Shown: one piece after another, positions 24,887 through 34,051 of the stretch
Layout of the letters: the number at the start of each line of letters is the position of its first letter
Numbering within the stretch: the stretch's first letter is position 1
Assembly (NCBI GenBank): GCA_021234155.1
Contig: JAJEKV010000018.1
Span: forward strand, 13,103,236-13,167,235
Direction: 5' to 3'
Length of the DNA: 64,000 nt
DNA from: Isoetes taiwanensis
Taxonomy: Eukaryota > Streptophyta > Lycopodiopsida > Isoetales > Isoetaceae
Translations under genes and position numbers: made by a program
The notes under the pieces: model-generated
Told to the model about the DNA's origin: nothing
Database searches by the model: none
Seen by the model: the letters and a program-made list of their open reading frames with translations, nothing else

Positions 24887-25190
24887 GGAGCAAACAACAA
24901 GAGCAACCTCGGCAACAGGAGCAACCCCAACACCAAGAAGAGTAGGGGAGGAGCATGCAGTAGGAGTAACCTCGGCAATAGGAGCAAACCCAACACCAAA
25001 AAGAGTAGGTGAGGAGCAAGCAAAGAGGAGCAACCCCTAAGAACAGTGAGCAACCCCAACACCAAGAAGAGTAGGTGAGGAGCAAGCAGTAGGAGCAACT
25101 TCGGCAACAGGAGCAACCCAACACCAAGAAGAGTAGGTGAGGAGCATGCAGTAGGAGTGACCTCGGCAGTAGGAGCAACCCCAACAACAG
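24887..25190. repeat. Tandem repeat of about 63 bp, four to five units
   Basis: Units contain CCAACACCAAGAAGAGTAGG and GAGGAGCAWGCAGTAGGAG. The first word recurs near 24931, 24994, 25060 and 25122. Unit length is close to a multiple of three, and the plus frame reads ATPTPRRVGEEQAVGATSAT in part, so it could be coding low-complexity sequence of a dead element. A stop and a frameshift interrupt it. Confidence 0.6.
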
Positions 25191-25285
25191 GAACAACAAT
25201 AAGGGGAGCCATCAATGCGGAAGAACAGGGAGGAAGAGACATAGGCAAGGAAGAAGCGAGCAAAGAGGTGTGAAGCTAGGGGAGC

Positions 25286-25576
25286 GTGGTTATCAGAGAA
25301 CCACAACCGGACGAACTGGAGGAGATGAGCTCGAGAAGGAAGGACCGCACCAACAAGAGGGGAGAGCAAGAGGCTAAAGAAGAGGAGGAGGAGGAGGCCG
25401 AAGAACAGACGGAGCCTACACTCGGCCACCATATCCAATGCAAGCTACCCAAGAAGAGGGCCAAGGAGGGCAAGATCAGCGAGAAGCCATTTAAGCTGAA
25501 GCAAGATATTGAATACGAGAAGAAGAAGGCAACATGCAAGATTTATCTCTGCCGATGGATTCGACATAATTACTGA
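25286..25576 (+). CDS. Unidentified Glu/Lys-rich open frame
   Basis: The frame encodes 96 residues with a run of Glu (EEEEEEAEEQ) and basic clusters (LPKKRAKEGK, YEKKKA). I do not recognise it. It follows the 63-bp repeat and precedes the dead histone H3-like sequence. It may be part of a retrotransposon gag region or just chance open frame; there is no good start or splice evidence. Confidence 0.25.
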   Translation: MVIREPQPDELEEMSSRRKDRTNKRGEQEAKEEEEEEAEEQTEPTLGHHIQCKLPKKRAKEGKISEKPFKLKQDIEYEKKKATCKIYLCRWIRHNY

Positions 25577-25689
25577 TACTGTAAGTAGAGTGCCGGAGTT
25601 CGTCAAAGGCAGCCGACTAGGGTCGAAAAGCAAGACTCCACCACCTCGACCCGATTCTCCGAAGAAGGTATGCCATGGGCAAAATTCGA

Positions 25690-25971
25690 AGCATAGTAGA
25701 GCTTCTCGGCATATTTGGCATTGCCAACAGTGCACCAATTGGATGATTCAGAAAGCCTCTTTTCGAGTGCCTACATCAAGGGTCTATGCAGGAGTTCAAG
25801 ATGGACTACGACTACTGAGCCACATCAACGACTGCGGGGTCTCGCCAGGAAGCGGCCGAAACAGAGTGAACTCAATTTTTCGAGACGGCCAAGATCTGCG
25901 CCATTCATGCCAAGAGGATGACTATTATGCTCAAGAACATGAACTTGGCACAGAGGATTAGAAAAGATAAA
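25690..25971 (+). pseudogene. Histone H3-family pseudogene
   Basis: The C-terminal two thirds of a histone H3-like protein can be followed across frames. A stretch with CQQCTNWMIQKASFR matches the alphaN/loop 1 side, QEFKMDYDY and RQEAAE match alpha2, and KICAIHAKRMTIMLKNMNLA followed by QRIRKDKI and a stop matches the characteristic H3 C-terminus (CAIHAKRVTIM). In-frame stops interrupt it near 25819 and 25875, and at least one frameshift separates the first block. No intron is apparent, so a retrotransposed copy is plausible. The divergence leaves open whether the parent was canonical H3 or a variant such as CENH3. It ends about 60 bp before LINE reverse transcriptase coding sequence. Confidence 0.75.
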
Positions 25972-26024
25972 ATTTAGGAATCTTTGAATAAAATTTTGAG
26001 TTTGTATGTATATATGTTCCTATT

Positions 26025-27701
26025 ATTAATGGAGTAAGAGCACGAGGTCAAGCTGGATTTCGGCGTGGCTCCTCCACTATAGATCATTTGATTACGCTGC
26101 GTACTATGATAGAAGAGGCCAGATCACAAGGAAAACCATTGCTCTGCTGCTTCATTGATTTTGCCAAAGCATTTGACACAGTTCCGCGACAGAAATTGTT
26201 AAATCGGCTAATCCAGCTTGGTGTACCAAGTGAATGGGTCTTTGCTATTGGCAGGTTATATGAATCAGTCCGTGGCAAGGTAATCACTCCGTCTGGTATG
26301 ACTGATCTGATCATTAGTGATGTGGGTGTTAAACAAGGGTGTACGCTTTCTCCAACTTTATTCGGGCTCTATATAGATCAATTGGAAGAGTTTCTCAAAC
26401 AAGTCGGGTCAGCCGCTTTTCCTCGCTTGTTCCATGAATTGGTAATTCTCCTTTTATTTGTCGATGATTTACTCCTTTGCTCCCACAAAGTAGAAGATTT
26501 ACAAAAGCAGCTAGAGGTGTTAAGCGAAATCTGCCACAATTTGGTCCGACAAATCAATTTGAGTAAGACTAAGATTCTAGGTTTTGGGATTCAACGCTAC
26601 TCTAATGTACCGGGGGAACACAATAGAACATGCCCAATCCTATAAATATTTAGGCCATGAAATATTTACAGGACGTGACCCTGGACAAAGGGTGTTGATC
26701 TCGAATTGCTGCAGCTTTGAAAGCATTTCACGCTATGGCAAACATGTGCGCCACTCTCACATCACTTACCGCCGCTTCTAAGAGACTTTTTGAAACATTA
26801 GTCATGCGGTAATCCCGTATGAAAGTGAAATCTGGGGCCCATCACTTTGCCGCTCTAAGTGGCAAGAAATTGAAGCAATTCAGAAGACCTGGTTGCATAT
26901 GGCGCTTAAAGTGAAAAGGGCTGTTCCTTATGAATTGCTGCTTTACGATTGTGGATCATATCCTTTAGAAGTACATTCCATGTGCAATACTCTTAGATAT
27001 CTTGATCAGAAATAGCATGCAAGGGACGACTCCTTAATTCGACTTGCTCTTAAAGCCTCTGAGACACTCAAAGCGGATGGGCATAATTGTTGGTTCAAGG
27101 ATGTACATGGCTGGTTCTCCCGGTGGGGACTAGATATGATACCCTTTACAAGCAAATTTAAGGCCCAAGCCTTTCTTGCATACTGTGAGGCGCCTCCTAA
27201 AAAGAAGCTCCAATACTATATTAGAGATTTTAATCCAGAGCATAGCCATGCCATACAAAGATTTTGTGCCTTCACGGCATGTTTCGGTGGCAAATCGAGC
27301 GATTGCACGACTCGCATGGGTTTCTCATTGCTTAATGATTGAAAAAGGGAGATGGTTGAAACTTGAGGAGAGTCAGAGGATTTGTGCTTGTCAGGAGGAC
27401 ATAGAAACGGAGAAACATGCTATATATTACTGTCATAGACATGACACACTTCGCGCCAAATATTCTATGATTGACTGGAAGCTACCCATGAATGAGTTGT
27501 TTCAACACACTCCCTCACTCCCTCACTTGGGAAACTTTCTTAGAGAGCTTTTGAATAATGTTGAACATGGCTAGAGATATATCTCTACATGATTAGAGAC
27601 TCCACTACTTCATTGAGTGTACTAGATATGTATTTTCCTTGTCCCATAGCCCTCGGGCTTCAGAGGACGTTAATATATTATTATTATTATTATTATTAAT
27701 G
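26025..27701 (+). mobile_element. LINE: reverse transcriptase and ORF2 C-terminus with 3' tail
   Basis: The frame from about 26025 to 26645 carries reverse transcriptase blocks: RARGQAGFRRGSSTIDHL, CFIDFAKAFDTVPRQKL, GVKQGCTLSPTLFGLYID and the catalytic FVDDLLLC. A frameshift then leads to SYKYLGHEIF (26584-26781), and more frameshifts to IEAIQKTWLHMALKV, NCWFKDVHGWFSRWGL and a Cys/His tail (CACQEDIETEKHAIYYCH) ending at 27574. The 3' UTR has the stem-loop at 27641-27668 and a TTA/ATT-repeat tail at 27672-27700. Endonuclease is missing, so the copy is 5'-truncated, and it is inactivated by frameshifts and a TAG near 27015. Confidence 0.87.
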
Positions 27702-27736
27702 GTAGGAAAAAAAGAAGAAGTCAAAGTCAACTCTGA

Positions 27737-27800
27737 TCTGACCGCGCGAAACGCTTCCGCGTTGCGAACGCAGACCCCTTTGGTGCGGTCTGACCCGAGT
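27737..27800. repeat. Palindromic 64-bp element, copy 1
   Basis: TCTGACCGCGC at the left pairs with GTGCGGTCTGA at the right; the centre has TTCCGCGTTGCGAACGCAG. The same element recurs at 27936-28000 and 28228-28292. Confidence 0.7.
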
Positions 27801-27935
27801 CCCTTGATTTTTGGCAGAAGTTGTTCAATTTTTGTAATAAAAGTTGTTAGAATGCTTAGAATTTGTTAAGAATTACAGTATAACACTTTAAATTTGTTAA
27901 AAATGTCAAAAATTAGTCAAAAATAGCCCACTCGG

Positions 27936-28000
27936 GCCTGACCGCGCCAATGGCCTCCGTGTTGCGAACGCAGCTGCGTTTCGCGCGGTCTGACACGGGT
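27936..28000. repeat. Palindromic element, copy 2
   Basis: Left arm CCTGACCGCGCCAATGG, centre GTTGCGAACGCAG, right arm TTTCGCGCGGTCTGAC. It is separated from copy 1 by about 135 bp of AT-rich spacer. Confidence 0.7.
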
Positions 28001-28024
28001 AACCCATATTTGTACTTTTACATA

Positions 28025-28216
28025 TTAGTTTGATATAAAATAAGTTAGTAGATAGCTAGAACAACAAGAATAATGCAGTCTAGCATATTTTATTTCTCAA
28101 AAAATTAGCTGAGATGTTAATTTGATATAAAATAAGTTAGTAGATAGCTAGAAGAGCAAGAATAATGCAGTCTAGCATATTTTATTTCTCAAAAAGATTA
28201 AAAATTATCTGAGATG
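28025..28216. repeat. 92-bp tandem duplication between palindromic copies
   Basis: Copies at 28025-28116 and 28117-28216 share TTTGATATAAAATAAGTTAG and GCAGTCTAGCATATTTTATT, with few differences. Confidence 0.8.
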
Positions 28217-28227
28217 ACCCCACTAGG

Positions 28228-28292
28228 GTCTGACCGTGCCCATGGCTTGTGCGTTGAGAACGCAGACATCATTGGCGCGATCCGACCCGAGT
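28228..28292. repeat. Palindromic element, copy 3
   Basis: This is the most diverged copy: GTCTGACCGTGCCCATGG at the left and CATTGGCGCGATCCGACC at the right, around GCGTTGAGAACGCAG. Confidence 0.65.
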
Positions 28293-28424
28293 CATATGAT
28301 TTGTAGTATTGCAAATTTGCTTAGGAAAAGTTCTTAGTGCACATTTTAGCTATCTGCCATGCATTCTAGTGTCTTGTAGTACCCATTCTATCTTTTCAAT
28401 CCATTTGAACCTCATCTTAAAAAA

Positions 28425-28515
28425 TTCCCACAGTAGCGAGAATCGAACCTCCCGCCCACAGGGATGAACCCTCCCAAACGCCCCCGTTCCAACCACTGGG
28501 GGCGGGCATAGTTTA
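28425..28515 (-). mobile_element. Possible tRNA-derived SINE head
   Basis: On the minus strand, AGTGGTTGGAACGG resembles a Pol III box A and GGTTCGATTC, about 40 bp downstream, matches box B. The sequence does not fold into a full tRNA, which fits a SINE head rather than a tRNA gene. No tail or target duplication was identified. Confidence 0.4.
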
Positions 28516-29202
28516 TATTTGAATTATAATCCTTAATTGAATTTAAGCTTTAATTACATTTTATAATATTAATGGCCAAGACCCTTAGAGTTAGAACCAA
28601 GAGCCTTAAGCTAGATAGAGACAGCATCTGCACTCATATTAGCTTAGTTGTCGCGCCTATCTTGCTAAGTGTCTTCTTGTCTACATATAGGTAGTACAAT
28701 CAAACCTTTTTCTTAGAAACCCAACTAGTTGCCAAGGGCTTAGAAATTGTTGTCACACATTGGTATGTTACACCAACACACATTATAGATGCACTACCAT
28801 CAAGTGTCTTCCGCCATGCCTTTGTATCATAGATAATTATCTAGGAATTCTTTCTATCTAGGTAATTTAGTCTAACACATCAAGTACACCCAGAAACCCA
28901 GTCTCCTTATACCACCCCATGACAGTAAATAAGTACCCTTCTCAGTGCCTAGTAAAGTGCCAAATGCCAAGTGGATCATTTGAGGTAGAGTGGATAAAGG
29001 TATAAAAATAGGGTTGTAGAGTAAGTAGACATAAATAATTGTTGTTGTGGTAGTATTAATGCCTTGTGCACTCGAGGCCGCGACATGGGAGCCACTTGAC
29101 AACATCAATGAATTGAAAGCAAAAGACCACCTTATGGAGGAAACTTCAGCAAATCAAAGGCCAAGATGGTGTACAGGGAAGCTCGAACACAAATAATAAA
29201 GG
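28516..29202. other. No recognisable gene
   Basis: AT-rich sequence with short open frames on both strands and no domain or repeat that I can support. Confidence 0.4.
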
Positions 29203-30662
29203 GTAGCCTATCCCGCACTCAAGATACCCCTAGTGGGGGAAGGGGACACGGAGGTGCCTTGACGCCCTTCCCCTATGGGCTCCTATACAGCGGAAGCATA
29301 ACATAATGTCAGCACTAACAATAGCAATACATCTAACTACCTCGAAGGGTAGCACATCCACACGTGCATAGATCCAACAAAGATATCAACATGCCATAAA
29401 ACATGAGAGCTCCTACTTAGGCTCAGACTTGTAAGGAGGTAGATTGACAGCTGGGCTACAAGATAGAGCAGACCGAGATATAACAATGGCGGAGGTGGCT
29501 ATAGACTAGCTAGGGTTCACCACTCCATCGGCCCCTCCTGTGCATACTTTGCAGACTGGCTAGATCCGGGCTCTGGCGTGACTATAACCTGCCAGATACG
29601 TAGTCTCATGGTATCACCCATCGAGACTACTCCGGGTTGCATCTCCTCGGCCCGATGAGGTAGGAAGAGTTCCATCTCCCCTTCCTGAGGTCTAGTGGTT
29701 CCATGGACGGCTAGAGAATCATGGCGACACATAATTCGTCCCCAACTGAACTCCCCAAAACAAGAGCCAGGCCAACAGCTGCAACTCCTGAGGGTCAAGA
29801 TGCCACCATTGATCTAGGAAGTGTCGGACCCATACCCGGCCCACACGAAGTGACCGACTATAGACCTAGCCCACTATGGGTCCCCAGTAGCCACGTTCAG
29901 CAGGGACCCCCATCCACTTTGCCACTACCCTCGTTGTGTAGTGCTAAGTCATTCCATAGCCCCCGTAGCCGGGTGGGTTCATATGCACAGGCCGCATAAT
30001 AATAGGAGCTAAGGGTCTAAACTAGAAGCATCATCTGGATAATAGCCACTAGGTCTCTACCCCCCCTTCCCAATACACAAGAGGTGCAAACATAGATCAA
30101 CAGTTAGGGTTCATTGATTAGGGCTCCAAACCTAGACTGAGGGTTCCAGGAAGGCTCTACTAACAAGATAAGATACTAGCTCATCTGGAATCCTAGGTTC
30201 CAGATGATCTACCTATGAAGCTACTATGAATACCTGCTCCGGACGAACTTCCTCCAACTCCTGGGGTTTCCATGACTTGATGATTAGTCGAGTGATTCCT
30301 CCTCCTTTTGATGAGCGTATTGCCTTGGGGCAATCGATCTGAGCTATGCCGCAACGAACGATGTTCGAAACGGGGTCCCTAGCGAAGAACAGGTCACAAG
30401 GTAGGTGGAGCCAAAAAGTGGCCTAGGGTTAGGGTTAGGGTTAGGATACTTATAGGTTAGGGTTCCATGTCACTGCCACGTAGCTCCAATGGGATGCTTC
30501 CATGTGGCGGGTGCCCAATAGGTTGAGGCCATGTGGAAATGGCCTTAAGCCTAAGGTTGGCTAAGTTATGTAAATAACTTAGCTATGCTTCCTTTTCCAC
30601 TTACTATGGTGTACAAGGCTATAGTGATAGGCTTGTACGGTGACAAGGCCTAGAAATATATG
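29203..30662 (-). repeat. Ty3/gypsy LTR, truncated at both ends (LTR copy 3)
   Basis: This is collinear with the minus-strand LTR at 3537-5169, from the TATCCCGCACTC block to the TTGTACGGTGAC block. It lacks roughly 75 bp at its low-coordinate end and 40 bp at the other. Shared landmarks are CCCTTCCCCTATGGGCTCC, GAGAATCATGGCGACAC, and telomere-like TAGGGT repeats at 30424-30448. No PBS remains. It is cut directly by the GAATCT array. Confidence 0.8.
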
Positions 30663-31676
30663 GGACAATCTTTGAGGATCTATGGGAATCTCGAGAGAAT
30701 TTATGGAAACCTAAGGAATCTTCATAGAATATTTGAGAATCTAGGGGAACCTTGATAAGATCTTCGAGAATCTAGGAGAAACTTCATAAAATCTTTGAGA
30801 ATATAGAGGAATCTTAATAGAATCTTTTAGATTCTAGGCACATCTTGATGGAATTTTGGAGGACCTAAGGAATGTTCATAAGACCTAAGGGAATCTAAAG
30901 GAATCTTCATAAAATCTTTAGAAATCTAGGGGAATCTTTATGAAATCTTTGAGAACCTAGAGGAATCTTCATAGAATCTAAGCGAATCCAAGAGAATCTA
31001 CATAGAATCATGGGGAATCTAGGTGAATCTTGGGGCAATCTTTAAAATCTAGCGGAATCTCGAATCTAAGGGAATCAAAGGGAATCTTCATAGAATATTT
31101 GAGAATCTAGGGGAATCTTCTTAGGATCTTATAGAATCTAGGAGAATCTACATAGAATCTTGGGGAATTTATGCAAATAGTGAGAGAATCTTTGAGAACC
31201 TAGAGGAATCTTGGTAAAATCTTTGAGAATCTAGGGTAATCTTGATGGAATCTTAAAGAATCTAAGAGAATCTTCGTAGGATCTAAAGGAATCTTCATAA
31301 AATTTTTAGTAATTGAGGGGAACCTTGATGGAGAACCTAAAGGAATCTTCATAGAATCTAACAAAATCAAAGAGAATCTACATAAAATCGTGGGGAATCT
31401 AGGTGAATCTTAAGACAATCTTTGGGAATCTAGGGGAATCTCAGGGGAACCTTGGGGAATCTATGGGAATCTCATGAAAATCTTTGAGAATCTTGAGGAA
31501 TCCAAAGGAATCTTTATAAAATCTTTGAGAATATAGGGGAATCTAGGAGAACCTTTACAAATTTTGAATGATTCTAGAAGAATCTACATAGAATCATGAG
31601 GAATTTATGAGCATCTTGGAATAGTCTTTGAGAATCTAGAGAAATCTTTGTAGAATCTTAAAAATCTAAGGGCATA
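30663..31676. repeat. Degenerate GAATCT minisatellite array
   Basis: About 1 kb consists almost entirely of the word GAATCT and variants in units like GGGAATCTTNATAGAATCTT followed by TGAGAATCTA. The core word recurs about every 10-12 bp, within a looser unit of roughly 32 bp. It has no coding potential. It abuts the broken end of LTR copy 3. Confidence 0.85.
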
Positions 31677-33990
31677 ATCCACCATCCACTTTGTAGGGTC
31701 GGCTCATGTAGTCCTTCATAGTACAAACACTTATGTAAATATATTGAAATTTGGATTATGGGCCTATAATCCAAACAAAGAGTCTTTCAGTGGGCGCCCT
31801 GCCACAATATCAACGAAAGTGCACTGATACAATATACGTTTTCTTTGTTTATTTTAAGCATTGAAATTATATAATCTATACAAGAATTTGGCGCCGGCGG
31901 AGCCGGCGCTTTGTGCAAGAGAGACTGAAATAGGAAGAGCCTCTGAATTTGAGTCCGGAGATATTACTGAAATAAGCGCAGGAAGAACAAACCATTTTTT
32001 TAAAACAGGGTTCACCACAGCTAATTTTGTCGTCTTCAACTCTTTCTTCACATGCCATTCAAGGTCCTGAGGCATCCTTGCCAATTTTTTGGTTGGGCTG
32101 TGATGAAGACAAAGCTATGTATCTCTAGGAATGCTAGAGGTACTAACAATGATTCGCCCAATTCCAGAGGCACCACTACCAATTTGCCTAATTCCAGAGG
32201 CACCACTACCAATTCGCCCAATTTCATCCATTATTCGTTCAATAGGCATTAATGGCTGCCCGGAGTTTTCAATCGCACAGTATAATCGGGTTACAGTTGA
32301 AGATTTTGGAAGGACATATCTTGAACAAATGGGTGACATGGGAAGAATGGGAAAAAACACCCGGCTAGTGTGTATTCTTTTGCCGTCTAGAGTCAGAGAA
32401 CTTATGAGCTTTTATGAAAATTTGATTTGTTTTCAAACATTAGGCTTCCGAGACATTGTAACTATTGCAGGATCCCTAATCAACTGCTAGTCTATATAGG
32501 CCTATCGATTGAAATGAAGTGTTAAGTGAATGCTCAGGAAGGTCAATTGGAACAACCCACGGGTTTGCTTCTCTGCGAACCTGGCAAGAAGGAAAGATCT
32601 TGAAAGAAACCATTCATATGTAATCTTCAATCTTGAGAATTTATATGCAAAATGTAACCTTGAGATGGTGAATATTGTGGCATAGATAGAGATACAGATT
32701 CAGAAGACGAGACAAATAGGGATTGAAAATATGCGCCTAGTTTTGGCATCATGGCGTATAGCAAATGATTTCCTTTCGGCACATAGAGCTAGTGTGCAAA
32801 GGAGGAAAGACCAGGTGCAAGTGTGTGGAAATGGTAAGATCCATAGGTGCAATCATGTGGTTAGGGAGTTCATGAAATGCTCTTGCACATTTACTGGGAC
32901 TATAAATTTGTTATTGTCTTGAAGAACTATAGCTGTATGTCATGCTTTGAGATTTAGAATGTAAACAATTGAGTTTAACGTTCTTGACATCAACTATGGA
33001 ATAGATCTCACTATAGGACATGTTTCATGTCTTACAGTCTAGATTGTTAAAATGTTAACAACTGAATTTGACATTCTTGTGCTCAACCATGAAATGAGCA
33101 CAATGCTCGTAGATTGGAGAGTTTCTGGCACATCACCTAGCAACGATTTAGAATGCCTACAATTGGATTGAGTTTGGCATTCTTGTCTTTAACAATGTCA
33201 ATTATTCAATGTTGGTATCAATTTGGCATTACAAAATAATGCAATCACATAGAATATGTTTAGAATATGTTGACATCTAAGAGACATCAGCTTGAGTGCA
33301 ATGGCACATAATAATACATACACATATATGTTGTGGGCCAACAATGAGTTGGATAATTTGACAAATAATAATAGAGTGCAAGGGTATGAGGTGGCAGTTT
33401 AAAAGTGGCTCATGAAATCTCGTGTAAATAAAAATGAAGGTTTGCAGGTGTCGGACGAATAGGTTTTCCATGTCGGTTTTTTATTCCGGAGTGTAAATGC
33501 AGCTCTGTGGCCCTGCCTGTTTCTCCTGCACTAGCTATGCATTGGCCTCTTCTTACCAATTTCCCTTCCCATGTGTAAATCACGTTGTTATGCAAATACA
33601 AACTTCTCGAGCCATCGCTGTGCTGGGTTTGGGCTGTGACAAATTTGGGCAAATTCGCATACATCTGTGGAAAGTCGGACGGTACAAATGCAGATGCCGC
33701 TGCAGAGGCTACAATTGAGAGCCATTTGTTCGATGTCAATTTATGCATAGTTTTTTGTAAAATGTTTGCCACAAAATGCTGGGAATGTTTTTGGGCCATT
33801 TCTTGATTTGGGTTCTGTAGAATTAAAATTGTATGGTTTCTTAGTTGTGGGCTAACCATAATAGTTAGATGCAGATAGCATTGGAATTATTGGCAGCGTG
33901 TTTCCCTAGTGCTAAAGTAATGGTGCACCTTGACAGATCTTAGGTTAGGGCGCAACTGGATTTGTACAAATAATAAATATAGTTGTTTTA
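31677..33990. other. Intergenic; short tandem repeat at 32129-32222
   Basis: I see no gene. AATTCCAGAGGCACCACTAC and the following CAATTYGCC occur two to three times in tandem (about 30-bp unit) at 32155-32222. A GC-rich hairpin at 31891-31909 is listed separately. Confidence 0.45.
31881..31909 (-). other. GC-rich terminal-type hairpin (Helitron-like)
   Basis: GCGCCGGC (31891-31898) and GCCGGCGC (31902-31909) form a perfect 8-bp stem with a 3-base loop. On the minus strand it is followed by CCAAATTCTTG. The same pattern of hairpin plus TTTCTWG occurs at 34023-34051 (minus) and 61891-61923 (plus). Confidence 0.35.
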
Positions 33991-34022
33991 TTACTTGTTT
34001 GCATGAGGCATTGTAATAGCAA

Positions 34023-34051
34023 CTAGAAACGTGTGCCCGGCGATGCCGGGC
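34023..34051 (-). mobile_element. Candidate Helitron 3' terminus
   Basis: On the minus strand, a 7-bp hairpin GCCCGGC/GCCGGGC with a 3-base loop is followed by ACACGTTT and then CTAG, with T as the next base. This matches the canonical Helitron end (hairpin about 10 nt before CTRR, insertion between A and T). The element body would extend to higher coordinates. No 5' TC end or helicase was identified. Confidence 0.4.

Noticed and set aside
28425-28515. Functional tRNA gene
   Set aside because: The box B-like word is good, but no acceptor stem or anticodon arm can be folded.
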